Of a stretch of 21,224 nt of DNA, positions 14,267 through 21,224 are shown piece by piece. Numbering within the stretch: position 1 is the stretch's first letter; every line of letters begins with the position of its first letter. The notes beneath the pieces were generated by a model, which saw only the letters and a program-made list of their open reading frames with translations, was not told the DNA's origin and did not search any database. The translations under genes and the position numbers were made by a program. This DNA is from ZC4RG17 sp035304485 (GTDB lineage: Bacteria; Actinomycetota; Acidimicrobiia; Spongiisociales; ZC4RG35), in the NCBI GenBank assembly GCA_035304485.1, contig DATGPZ010000130.1, positions 1-21,224 of the forward strand. The letters are read 5' to 3'.

Positions 14267-15637
14267 GTGCACGACATCGTCGTACTCGGTGGCGGGCCCG
14301 GTGGTTACGCCTCCGCCCTGTATGCCCACAACTTCGGGTTGGACGTGGCGATGGTCGTCAACGAACGGCCTGGCGGGACCTGCCTCCTGCGCGGCTGTAT
14401 CCCCGCCAAACAATGGCTCCAGGTGGCCGAGGTCTTTTCGACCGTCAAACACGCCTCCGACTTCGGGGTCGTCGCCGGCGAACCCGACCTGGACTGGGAT
14501 GCTGCCCTCGATCGCAAGGGCAAGACCGTCGAGGGGCTGGTTCGTGGCCTGGAGGGCTTGCTCAAGAAGCGCAATGTGACCGTCGTCAACGGCTTCGGGC
14601 GGCTCGACGGCCCCAACACCGTCGTCGTCGACGGCGACGACGGTGAACAGCGCCTGGAGGGTCGCAACGTCATCCTCGCCACCGGATCCCATCCCCGGTC
14701 GATCCCCGGGTACGACATCGACGGCGAGCGGATCGTCACATCCGATCACGCTCTCGACTGGTCGAGTCGGCCCCAGCGGGTGGCCATCATCGGTGGCGGC
14801 GTGATCGGCTGCGAGTTCGCCTCGATGCTGGCGGACTTCGGCTCCGAGGTGCATGTGTTCGAGATGATGGATCAGATCCTCCCCGGCACCGATCCGACCA
14901 TCGCCCGCCAGCTGGAGCGGCAGCTGAATCGCCGAGGAGTGCGCTTTCACACAGGGGTGGGAGTGGAGCCGCCCAAGATCGGCGCCAACACGGTCTCCGT
15001 TCCCTTCGGGGGCGAGTCGGTGGAAGTCGACGTGGTGCTCATGGCCGTCGGTCGGGGGCCCAACACGGACGGGGTCGGCATCGAGTCGACCAAGGCCGAG
15101 ATGGATCGCGGATTCGTGGTCGTCGATCGTTCGACGCAGCAGACGGCGGATCCCAGCCTGTACGCGGTCGGTGACATAGTCGCCGGCACACCCCAGCTCG
15201 CCCACGCCGGATTCGCCGAGGGAATCGCCGCCGTCACCCACATTGCCACCGGCCGGCCGGCCCCGGTCGACTACCGGGCGATACCCCGCATCACCTACAC
15301 CCATCCAGAGGTGGCCGAGGTCGGATTCAACGAAGCCCAGGCCGCCGAGGCCGGTATCGAGGTCGAGACCCACTCCCACGGCTTCGGCGGAGTGGGCCGG
15401 GCCATCATCATCGGGCAGAACCAAGGTACGGTGAAACTCGTGGTCGAGAAGGGTGGTCCCATCGTGGGAGCCTCGATAGTCGGCCCGCAGGCGGGCGAGA
15501 TGATCCACGAGCTGATGTACGCAGTGGGCTGGGAGGCTCTACCGGCGGAGGCGGCGGCCTTCATCCACGGCCATCCCACCCTGTCCGAAGCAGTTGGAGA
15601 GACCCTGCTGACGGCCGCCGGCCGTAGCTTGCACTGA
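14267..15637 (+). CDS. lpdA: Dihydrolipoyl dehydrogenase (E3)
   Basis: A 456-residue FAD/NAD disulfide oxidoreductase. The FAD-binding 'VVLGGGPGGYASALYA' is at 5-20, the redox-active pair is C39/C44 in 'GGTCLLRGCIPAK', the second FAD segment is 'LYAVGDIVAGTPQLAHAGFAEG', the NAD-binding 'VAIIGGGVIGCEFASML' is central, and the active-site H436/E441 pair of the partner subunit is in 'HPTLSE'. It reoxidises dihydrolipoyl groups on the E2 subunit and reduces NAD+. The GTG at 14267 is chosen because GGAG lies just upstream and the FAD motif starts within five residues; an earlier in-frame start would add 31 residues unlike the family. The E2 gene follows 16 bases later. Confidence 0.94.
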   Translation: MHDIVVLGGGPGGYASALYAHNFGLDVAMVVNERPGGTCLLRGCIPAKQWLQVAEVFSTVKHASDFGVVAGEPDLDWDAALDRKGKTVEGLVRGLEGLLKKRNVTVVNGFGRLDGPNTVVVDGDDGEQRLEGRNVILATGSHPRSIPGYDIDGERIVTSDHALDWSSRPQRVAIIGGGVIGCEFASMLADFGSEVHVFEMMDQILPGTDPTIARQLERQLNRRGVRFHTGVGVEPPKIGANTVSVPFGGESVEVDVVLMAVGRGPNTDGVGIESTKAEMDRGFVVVDRSTQQTADPSLYAVGDIVAGTPQLAHAGFAEGIAAVTHIATGRPAPVDYRAIPRITYTHPEVAEVGFNEAQAAEAGIEVETHSHGFGGVGRAIIIGQNQGTVKLVVEKGGPIVGASIVGPQAGEMIHELMYAVGWEALPAEAAAFIHGHPTLSEAVGETLLTAAGRSLH

Positions 15638-15653
15638 GAGAGGGATCGAACAT

Positions 15654-17147
15654 ATGGCTACCCGAGTAACCATGCCCCAGTTGGGGGAAACAGTCACCGA
15701 AGGCACCATCCTGCGGTGGGCCAAGAACGTCGGTGACCCCATCTCCGAGGACGAGGTGTTGGTCGAGATCTCCACCGACAAGGTCGACACCGAGGTTCCC
15801 TCACCGGCCTCAGGGGTGGTGCTCGAGATCCTGGTGCAAGAGGGGGAGACGGTCGAAGTAGGCACCGAGTTGGCAGTCATCGGAGAGTCCGACGAAGCCG
15901 GTGGCGGGGGAGAGGCGCCCGCGGCCCAGCCGGCCGCGGAACCGGAGCCGGCTGTCGAAGAACCGGCACCCGCGGCCGAACCCGAACCGGCCCCGGCCGC
16001 CGAACCCGAGCCGGCGCCCGCCCCGGAACCGGCGCCCGCTGCCGCCCCCGCTCCCGCCCCCGAGCCCCAGCCGGCCCGAGCCGAGGCTCCAGCCCAGCCG
16101 GCCGCCGCCGACGGCGACGGCGCCGGCGCGGAGCCCCGCCTCCTGTCGCCGGTGGTGCGCAAGCTCGTCCGAGAGCACGACGTCGACCTGTCCCAGATCG
16201 AAGGGACCGGCCAGGGAGGCCGGATCACCCGCCGTGACGTCGAGGCCTACCTGGAGAGCGGGAAGGCTGCTGCGCCCGAGGCGCCGGCTGCCGCTCCCGA
16301 ACCGGCTCAGGCTGCTCCCGAGGCTCAGCCCGAACCGGAGGCTCAGCCCGAGCCCGCTCCCGCCGCCGCTCCAGAGCCCGCCCGCCCGGCCGCCCGGGCC
16401 GCCGCTCCGGCGCCGGTCGTGGGCGAAGGCGACGAAGAAGTGGAGCTCGATCGGCTACGGGTTCGGATCGCTGAGAACATGCGGATGTCGAAGGACACCG
16501 CCGCCCACGTGTGGACGGTGGTGGAAGTCGACTTCGAGCGGGTCGAACGGGTGCGTCAGGCGCACCGAGAGGCCTTCAAGGCGGAAGAGGGATTCTCGCT
16601 CACCTATCTGCCGTTCATCGCCCGGGCCACCATCGACGCCCTCAAGGAGTTCCCGGTCGTCAACTCCTCTTTCCATCTGGAGGAGCGGAAGGCCGTGTTC
16701 CATCGGTCCGTCAACCTCGGAATCGCCATCGACCTCGACCAGAAGGGCCTGATCGTGGCGGGGATCCGCGACGCCGACGGCCTGCGTCTGGTCGGGCTCG
16801 CCCGGCGCATCTCCGAGCTGGCGACCAAGGCCCGGTCGAACAAGCTCGGTCCCGACGACGTGACCGGGGCCACCTTCACGATCACCAACCCCGGCCCGTT
16901 CGGTTCGTTGATGTCGGCTCCGATCATCAACGTGCCCAACGTGGCGATTCTCTCCACCGACACCATCACCAAGCGACCGGCCGTCGTGACCGGGCCGGAC
17001 GGTGAGGACATGATCGCCATTCGGCACATGGGCAACCTGGGCCTCACCTGGGACCACCGGGCTTTCGACGGCTCGACCGCCGTTCTCTTCCTCCGCCGGA
17101 TCAAGGAGAACATCGAAAGCTGGGACTGGGAACAGGAGCTCACGTAG
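15654..17147 (+). CDS. dlaT: Dihydrolipoyllysine acyltransferase, E2 of a 2-oxoacid dehydrogenase (DlaT/SucB type)
   Basis: A 497-residue protein. The single lipoyl domain is at 1-78 with K43 in 'STDKVDTEVPSP' as the lipoylated lysine. An Ala/Pro/Glu-rich linker (about 85-160) precedes the E3/E1-binding domain (162-201, 'LLSPVVRKLVREHDVDLSQIEGTGQGGRITRRDVEAYL'), then a second Ala/Pro/Glu linker (204-256) and the acyltransferase domain (about 264-490) with H468 and D472 in 'DHRAFDG'. 'VTMPQLGETVTEGTI.RW' and 'DKVDTE' match the mycobacterial DlaT/SucB group, so pyruvate or 2-oxoglutarate dehydrogenase is likely; the sequence alone does not decide which. No E1 gene is in the window. The next gene would supply its lipoate. 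Confidence 0.92.
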   Translation: MATRVTMPQLGETVTEGTILRWAKNVGDPISEDEVLVEISTDKVDTEVPSPASGVVLEILVQEGETVEVGTELAVIGESDEAGGGGEAPAAQPAAEPEPAVEEPAPAAEPEPAPAAEPEPAPAPEPAPAAAPAPAPEPQPARAEAPAQPAAADGDGAGAEPRLLSPVVRKLVREHDVDLSQIEGTGQGGRITRRDVEAYLESGKAAAPEAPAAAPEPAQAAPEAQPEPEAQPEPAPAAAPEPARPAARAAAPAPVVGEGDEEVELDRLRVRIAENMRMSKDTAAHVWTVVEVDFERVERVRQAHREAFKAEEGFSLTYLPFIARATIDALKEFPVVNSSFHLEERKAVFHRSVNLGIAIDLDQKGLIVAGIRDADGLRLVGLARRISELATKARSNKLGPDDVTGATFTITNPGPFGSLMSAPIINVPNVAILSTDTITKRPAVVTGPDGEDMIAIRHMGNLGLTWDHRAFDGSTAVLFLRRIKENIESWDWEQELT

Positions 17148-17179
17148 AGGACGGTGTTCGAGTAGATGGCGAACGCTGA

Positions 17180-17185
17180 TACCTT
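17180..17185 (+). promoter_or_regulatory. Candidate -10 box of a leaderless lipB-lipA transcript
   Basis: TACCTT ends six bases before the GTG at 17192 and no Shine-Dalgarno sequence is present. It lies in the 44-base gap after the E2 gene, so the fusion could be expressed on its own as well as by read-through. Confidence 0.4.
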
Positions 17186-17191
17186 CGGCTC

Positions 17192-18877
17192 GTGACACGC
17201 TCCAAGCTCCTCAGGACCAGGTGGCTGGGCAAGTTGCCCTATGCCGAGGCCTGGGATCTCCAGAAGGCATTCCACGAGGGCCGGGTCCGCGGCCGGACCC
17301 AGGACGACTATCTCCTCTTGGTCGAACACCCGCCTGTCTTCACGATCGGTCGCAACGGTGACGGCTCCAATCTCCTCGCCGCACGTGAGGTAGTCGAGGC
17401 GGCCGGGGCGGAGGTCTACGAAGTCGACCGGGGTGGCGACATCACCTTCCACGGCCCCGGGCAGCTGGTCGGTTATCCCATCATCGAACTCGACGATCCC
17501 AAGCGGATCGTGCCTTATGTCCGCTCGGTAGAGCAGGTCCTCATCGACGCCTTGGCCTCCTTCGGGGTCGAAGCCTGGAGGGAGCAGGGCCTCACCGGCG
17601 TCTGGACCGAGAAGGGCAAGGTCGCCGCCATCGGCGTTCGCGTCTCCCGGCAGGTGACCATGCACGGCTTTGCCCTCAACCTCGACCCCGACATGCGGTT
17701 CTTCTCGATGATGAACCCCTGTGGGATCACGGATCGGCCGGTCACGACGCTCTCGGAGCTGGTGGGGCGACGGGTGACCCTCGAGGAAGCGGTGGAGGCG
17801 GTGATCCCCGCGTTCGTGGCCGAGTTCGGCTACGAGGAGTCGGAGGTCCAGTTGGCGGCGTTCACCCGCCGGCAGGCCCGCAAGGCTCCCGACCACGAGG
17901 TCGATCGCCTGTTGGCCGGTGGAACCTTCTCACCCGAGCGGCGGGACGCCGAGCCGGTACTGATCAACGGCCGCCTGCCGGGAGAGCCGCCGCGTCCCGA
18001 ATGGATGAAGGTCAAGGCGAGGTTGGACGGTGACTACCTGGAGCTGAAGAAGCTGATGCGGGGTCTCTCGCTCCACACCGTGTGCGAGGAAGCCAACTGT
18101 CCCAACATCTTCGAGTGCTGGGGCATGGGGACTGCGACCCTCATGATCCTGGGTGACGTCTGCACCCGGGCGTGCTCGTTCTGCAACGTGAACACGGGCA
18201 AGCCGACCGAGTACGACGTTCTGGAGCCGTTCCGGGCCGCCGAGGCCATCGCCACGATGGGCCTGTCACATGCCGTGATCACGAGTGTCAATCGCGACGA
18301 CCTGGCCGATGGAGGAGCGGAGATCTTCGCTCGCACGATCGTCGAGACCCGCCGCCGATCGCCCGGCACCGACATCGAGGTGTTGATTCCCGACTTCAAA
18401 GGGGACTACGACGCCTTGCGCACGTTGATGGACGCCCGCCCGGAGGTGCTGAACCACAACACCGAGACGGTGCTGCGCCTCCAGCGCGATATCCGTACCT
18501 CGGCCAACTACGGGCGCTCGCTGGCGTTGCTGTGGCGAGCCCGCCAACTCCACCCGGAGGGCCTCACGAAGTCGGGTCTGATCGTCGGAATGGGCGAGAC
18601 GGAAGAAGAGGTGCTCGGCGCCCTGTCGGACCTACGGGCAGTGGGCGTCGACATCGTCACGATCGGCCAATACCTGCGGCCGACCGCTCGGCATCGTCCG
18701 ATCCATCGCTACGTGCATCCCGACGAGTTCGAGCGGTACCGTGAGTACGGCCAGTCGATCGGGATTCCCCACGTCGAATCCGGCCCCCTGGTGCGTTCCA
18801 GCTATCACGCCAAAGACTCGACCGACAAGGCCGCGGCCTCGGGGAACCCCGTCCCCGTCACGATCAGCTACCGCTGA
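17192..18877 (+). CDS. lipB-lipA: LipB-LipA fusion: octanoyltransferase plus lipoyl synthase in one reading frame
   Basis: A 561-residue protein containing two complete enzymes. Residues 1-215 are LipB: 'EHPPVFTIGRNG' (45-56), 'VDRGGDITFHGPGQLVGYP' (78-96), catalytic K143 in 'EKGKVAAIG' and C177 in 'NPCGIT'. Residues about 265-550 are LipA: auxiliary-cluster cysteines C298, C303, C309 ('VCEEANCPNIFEC'), radical-SAM cysteines C324, C328, C331 ('CTRACSFC') and the terminal 'RSSYHA' motif (R536). LipB moves octanoate from acyl carrier protein to the E2 lysine; LipA inserts two sulfurs using SAM. In mycobacteria lipB and lipA are adjacent separate genes near dlaT. The roughly 50-residue connector has no stop or frameshift; an internal LipA start (e.g. 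M272) cannot be excluded. Confidence 0.93.
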   Translation: MTRSKLLRTRWLGKLPYAEAWDLQKAFHEGRVRGRTQDDYLLLVEHPPVFTIGRNGDGSNLLAAREVVEAAGAEVYEVDRGGDITFHGPGQLVGYPIIELDDPKRIVPYVRSVEQVLIDALASFGVEAWREQGLTGVWTEKGKVAAIGVRVSRQVTMHGFALNLDPDMRFFSMMNPCGITDRPVTTLSELVGRRVTLEEAVEAVIPAFVAEFGYEESEVQLAAFTRRQARKAPDHEVDRLLAGGTFSPERRDAEPVLINGRLPGEPPRPEWMKVKARLDGDYLELKKLMRGLSLHTVCEEANCPNIFECWGMGTATLMILGDVCTRACSFCNVNTGKPTEYDVLEPFRAAEAIATMGLSHAVITSVNRDDLADGGAEIFARTIVETRRRSPGTDIEVLIPDFKGDYDALRTLMDARPEVLNHNTETVLRLQRDIRTSANYGRSLALLWRARQLHPEGLTKSGLIVGMGETEEEVLGALSDLRAVGVDIVTIGQYLRPTARHRPIHRYVHPDEFERYREYGQSIGIPHVESGPLVRSSYHAKDSTDKAAASGNPVPVTISYR

Positions 18878-18888
18878 TCGGGCTTTTT
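18862..18888 (+). terminator. Intrinsic terminator overlapping the lipB-lipA stop codon
   Basis: GATCAGC-TACC-GCTGATC (18862-18879) is a perfect 7-bp stem with a 4-base loop, followed by GGGC and TTTTT. The TGA stop (18875-18877) is in the right arm. As at ybaK, the T-run is simultaneously the left end of the repeat element. Confidence 0.75.
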
Positions 18889-19006
18889 GTCAGCATTTTG
18901 TCGTGCGAGACACGACAGTTTTGTGGTGAGAAACAGTTAAACAACGCGCTCGCGGAATCTCGCGACAAAAGCGTCGTGCCAGACACGACGTTTTGCTGAT
19001 AAAAAG
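18883..19006. repeat. Near-palindromic repeat element, copy 2 (124 bp)
   Basis: Same design and orientation as the element at 3286-3408. The left end is CTTTTTGTCAGCA, the right end the complement of CTTTTTATCAGCA. Mini-palindromes GTCGTG-CGAGA-CACGAC (18900-18916) and GTCGTG-CCAGA-CACGAC (18973-18989) keep the same left- and right-specific loops as copy 1. The inner blocks (GTTTTGTGGTGAGAA on the left, a diverged complement on the right) are also shared, while the central 20-odd bases differ between copies. It fills the gap between the convergent lipB-lipA and aminotransferase genes, with two bases separating it from the latter's stop. No transposase gene is present. Confidence 0.88.
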
Positions 19007-19008
19007 CT

Positions 19009-20166
19009 CTACAGCCGGGAGGCGTGGTGGTGGAGTTTTTCTAGGGCGTCGGCCACACCTTCCACCTGTTCTTCGGTCATCTCGGACCAGATCGGCAGCG
19101 CGATCACCCGGTCGGCCAGGTGGTCGGTGACCGGGAGGGGACCTGTCTCCACGTGGGCGTACGCCTGCTGACGGTGGACCGGCGGGGCGTAGTACGGCCG
19201 CGTCGGGACACCCTCGGCACGGAGGGCGGGCACCACCCGGTCACGATGGGCGCCGAACTCCTCGGCATCGACCGTGATGATGAAGTCCTTGTACGAGCTG
19301 CTCCGGCCCTCTGGGACCTGCTGCCAGGAGATACCCGGGACCTGGCCGAGCCGCGCCCGGTACCGATCTGCGACGGCGGCTCGCCGTGCCACCCGCTCTT
19401 CGAGATGGCCGAGAGCCACCAGGATGAGTGCGGCGTGGAGCTCGGACAAGCGTCCGTTGAGGCCGGCGAAGCGGGTGTCGTAGTCGCCGGGATTGGCGTA
19501 GTCGCGGGCGAGCCGGATGCGGGCGGCGAGCTCGTCGTCGTCCGTGGTGACCAGACCCCCTTCGGCGCCGCTGAGGACCTTGGTCGGGGTGAGGCTGAAC
19601 ACCTCGGCGTTGCCGAACCTGCCTAGTGGGACGGTCGTGCCATCGACGGTGGTCGTGCTGCCGGCGCCGTGGGCGGCGTCGAAGAGCAATGGAATCCCGA
19701 GCTCGCGGCACCGTCGTTCGAGATCGACGACGTCGCAGGGGACACCCGAAACGTGGGTGGCGAGCACCATGGAAACGTCATCGGGAATGTCCCCACTACC
19801 GACCAGCCAGGTGTCGGGATCGCAATCCATGAATCGGACGGGGTAGCCGTTCCACGCCACCGCGTGGGCGGTGGCGGAGAAGGTGAACGAGGGAACGGCG
19901 ACGGTTCCTCCATCGCCGAGCGCCTGCACGGTGAGCATCAACCCGGTGGTGCAAGACGAGACGGCTACGCAGTTGCGCACGCCGAATGCCTCGGCGATCC
20001 GCTCCTCCAACTGCTGAACCAGGGGCCCGTTGGTGAGCATCCCGGACTCGAAGGATCCGCGGATGAGCTCGAGCACTTTCTCGGGCTCCTCGATCGAGGG
20101 GCGGGCGAAAGCGATCGGTTCGGAAAAGACGGGCTCTCCGCCCAAGACGGCGGGCTCGGCGGTCAT
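19009..20166 (-). CDS. DegT/DnrJ/EryC1/StrS-family PLP aminotransferase (sugar type)
   Basis: A 385-residue protein. The PLP lysine is K196 in 'SLTPTKVLSGAEGGLV', D163 and H166 are in 'LLFDAAHGAGS', and the 'GPLVQQLEERIAEAFGVRNCVAVSSCTTGL' opening (47-76) and 'LNGRLSELHAAL' (236-247) are family hallmarks. These enzymes transfer an amino group from glutamate to nucleotide-linked keto-sugars for surface polysaccharides, glycolipids or secondary metabolites; the sugar cannot be told. The ATG at 20166 has GAGGAG eight bases upstream; a GTG three codons earlier sits too close to that site. It lies 34 bases after the GNAT gene, so both likely belong to one envelope-sugar operon. Confidence 0.9.
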   Translation of the reverse strand: MTAEPAVLGGEPVFSEPIAFARPSIEEPEKVLELIRGSFESGMLTNGPLVQQLEERIAEAFGVRNCVAVSSCTTGLMLTVQALGDGGTVAVPSFTFSATAHAVAWNGYPVRFMDCDPDTWLVGSGDIPDDVSMVLATHVSGVPCDVVDLERRCRELGIPLLFDAAHGAGSTTTVDGTTVPLGRFGNAEVFSLTPTKVLSGAEGGLVTTDDDELAARIRLARDYANPGDYDTRFAGLNGRLSELHAALILVALGHLEERVARRAAVADRYRARLGQVPGISWQQVPEGRSSSYKDFIITVDAEEFGAHRDRVVPALRAEGVPTRPYYAPPVHRQQAYAHVETGPLPVTDHLADRVIALPIWSEMTEEQVEGVADALEKLHHHASRL

Positions 20167-20200
20167 CGATAGCACTCCTCAGCCAGGATCGGTCGAACGG

Positions 20201-21130
20201 TCACAGTAACTCCAGATCGCCCAATGTCAGGTCCCACGCGTCGATATCGGTCACCGGACCTATATCGACCAGAGGGCGGGCCACCAGCTGCATCGCCTGC
20301 ACGCGCGGAACAGGGATCAAACCGGCCCGAAGGGCTGCACGCCGCTCCGGCGTGGAGGGATGGAACGACCCGATGAGATACGCCGCTCGGGACCGGCGAC
20401 GGGCGTCCCGTAGGGGTCCTGCGGGGTGGGGACCGAGCAGTTCCGACACGACCAACTCCGAGCGATCGAAGCGCCGATTCTCTCGCAACACCACCCAAGA
20501 GTCGCCGCTGGTCACCGTCCGATACCGGGCCGTGGGATGGGCGCTGAATCGCCAGTGGAGGTACTCGGCGGTGCGGGGGGTACGGAGCCCCATGGGTTGG
20601 CGGTCAGGCACGACGCCGGTCGGTCCGCCCGCCGCGGCGTCGATCAAGGGGGAATCTGTCTCTGGGGTGCGAGGCAGCGCCCGCCAGGAGGGACTCACCA
20701 TCACCCGGATCGGGCCCACCGGCGCCCACCCCATCTTGAGGTACCCGGCGCCCGAGCGGTCGTTGGGGGTGTTGAAGATCAGATGGACGCCGTCCGCTCG
20801 GGCCTCTTCGACCGCCGCCTCGGTCAGCTTTCGGAAGATGCCCTGGCGATGGAAGTCGGGATGCGTGGCGGTGTCGACCGCCCGCACACATCGAACCGTC
20901 TCGTCCTGTGGAGTCAGCAGCTCCCAGCGCATGAACGCTCTCACGCCGGCTATGCGTCCACCGCTCTCGGCTACCAAGACGATGGACTCACCGAACGGGT
21001 TGTCCACGTGCTTCCAGTTCCACAAGGACTCCGTCCGCCGCAGACCGGGCGGCTCGCCCAACGCCGCACGCAACACGTCGAGAATCTCAGGGAGATCCGT
21101 CGGCGTGGCGGGACGGATGTCGAGGCTCAA
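20201..21130 (-). CDS. GNAT-family N-acyltransferase
   Basis: A 309-residue protein when started at the TTG at 21130. The acetyl-CoA-binding region is 'VDTATHPDFHRQGIFRKLTEAAVEEARADGVHLIFNTPN' (R/Q-x-x-G-x pattern at RQGIF), about residues 86-124, followed by 'SGAGYLKMGW'. The opening 'SLDIRPATPTDLPEILDVLRAAL' is a typical GNAT start. The C-terminal half (from about 190, 'RTAEYLHWRFSAHP...') resembles the second half seen in GNAT proteins of polysaccharide clusters. An upstream ATG at 21202 would force a 62-base overlap with the preceding gene, so the TTG, preceded by GAGG nine bases earlier, is preferred. Next to a sugar aminotransferase, it may acylate an amino sugar (inference). Confidence 0.8.
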   Translation of the reverse strand: MSLDIRPATPTDLPEILDVLRAALGEPPGLRRTESLWNWKHVDNPFGESIVLVAESGGRIAGVRAFMRWELLTPQDETVRCVRAVDTATHPDFHRQGIFRKLTEAAVEEARADGVHLIFNTPNDRSGAGYLKMGWAPVGPIRVMVSPSWRALPRTPETDSPLIDAAAGGPTGVVPDRQPMGLRTPRTAEYLHWRFSAHPTARYRTVTSGDSWVVLRENRRFDRSELVVSELLGPHPAGPLRDARRRSRAAYLIGSFHPSTPERRAALRAGLIPVPRVQAMQLVARPLVDIGPVTDIDAWDLTLGDLELL

Positions 21131-21140
21131 TCCGCGTGCC

Positions 21141-21224
21141 TCATGCGAAATGGTGATACATGTGCCGAGCAGCCTCGACGGTGATGTCGTCGGGCACGTC
21201 ATCCCGGGTGAGCAGATCCGTGAG
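21141..21224 (-). CDS. C-terminal end of an unidentified gene (partial)
   Basis: Reading leftwards from the window edge, the frame gives 27 codons and a TGA: 'LTDLLTRDDVPDDI...' ending 'EAARHMYHHFA'. Ten bases separate its stop from the GNAT TTG, so it is probably the upstream gene of the same operon. The tail is too short to name; its acidic and histidine-rich wording looks like real protein and its third codon positions are mostly G/C. Confidence 0.55.
   Translation of the reverse strand, partial: LTDLLTRDDVPDDITVEAARHMYHHFA

Noticed and set aside
14228..15508. Long minus-strand open frame (426 codons) opposite lpdA
   Set aside because: The plus strand encodes a complete dihydrolipoyl dehydrogenase. 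The minus translation is rich in His, Asp and Gly and matches no family.
15901..16420. Repetitive GCC/CCG/GAA-rich DNA that could look like a tandem repeat or a low-complexity gene on the other strand
   Set aside because: It is explained by the two Ala/Pro/Glu linkers of the E2 protein between lipoyl, binding and catalytic domains. The Gly/Ser/Ala-rich translation on the other strand is an artefact.
16604..17896. Minus-strand open frame (430 codons) spanning the E2 and lipB parts
   Set aside because: It crosses two well-supported plus-strand genes and their intergenic gap; its composition is typical of antisense frames in GC-rich DNA.
3286..19006. The two repeat copies as direct repeats of a CRISPR array or ends of one large transposon
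   Set aside because: There are only two copies 15.5 kb apart, each a complete palindrome on its own, and the genes between are ordinary housekeeping genes without transposase or cas genes. A composite-transposon reading is not supported.
21128..21202. ATG at 21202 as start of the GNAT gene
   Set aside because: It would overlap the preceding gene's reading frame by 62 bases and add 24 residues outside the GNAT fold; the TTG after the upstream stop with GAGG before it fits better.

Overview
This is a gene-dense, high-GC stretch of bacterial chromosome. Actinobacterial features are SufU instead of SufA, F420-type luciferase-like oxidoreductases, a FadE5-type acyl-CoA dehydrogenase, a DlaT/SucB-type E2 next to lipB and lipA, frequent GTG starts and 4-base GTGA overlaps. 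Cysteine-paired SLH repeats (GCNPP...FCP) fit an Acidimicrobiia-like lineage best, but that placement is inference. No RNA gene, CRISPR array, prophage or transposase gene was seen, and no gene-free stretch exceeds about 230 bases.

Layout. 1-301: end of xseA and complete xseB (exonuclease VII). 307-2731 (minus): sufC-sufS-sufU, iron-sulfur assembly, without sufB/sufD. 2809-3279: YbaK-type deacylase. 3286-3408: first copy of a 123-bp near-palindromic repeat. 3411-5858 (minus): metallo-beta-lactamase-fold hydrolase and two paralogous luciferase-like oxidoreductases. 5919-8551: two exported proteins with N-terminal SLH repeats, one ending in a VanW domain and one in a serine beta-lactamase/PBP-like domain. 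8548-9087 (minus): TetR regulator, divergent from 9201-13131, which holds fadE5, a second acyl-CoA dehydrogenase and three small translationally coupled genes (membrane-anchored, double zinc ribbon, 73-aa unknown). 13121-14035 (minus): haloalkane-dehalogenase-like hydrolase. 14267-18877: lpdA, the E2 acyltransferase and one reading frame fusing LipB to LipA. 18883-19006: second copy of the repeat. 19009-21224 (minus): sugar-type aminotransferase, GNAT protein and the end of a further gene.

How the parts fit. LpdA and E2 are the shared part of a lipoate-dependent 2-oxoacid dehydrogenase; the LipB-LipA fusion would attach octanoate to the E2 lysine and convert it to lipoate. LipA needs two Fe-S clusters, which the SUF proteins would help supply. 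The TetR/fadE5 pair has a candidate operator in its shared promoter region.

Most notable: (1) the two repeats, 15.5 kb apart, both packed between convergent genes, with their terminal T-run completing the upstream gene's terminator; (2) the LipB-LipA fusion; (3) stop-codon-associated inverted repeats at all five convergent junctions; (4) a recurring TAC-N2-T box 6-8 bases before start codons, suggesting leaderless transcription; (5) a haloalkane-dehalogenase homologue lacking the halide-binding tryptophan.
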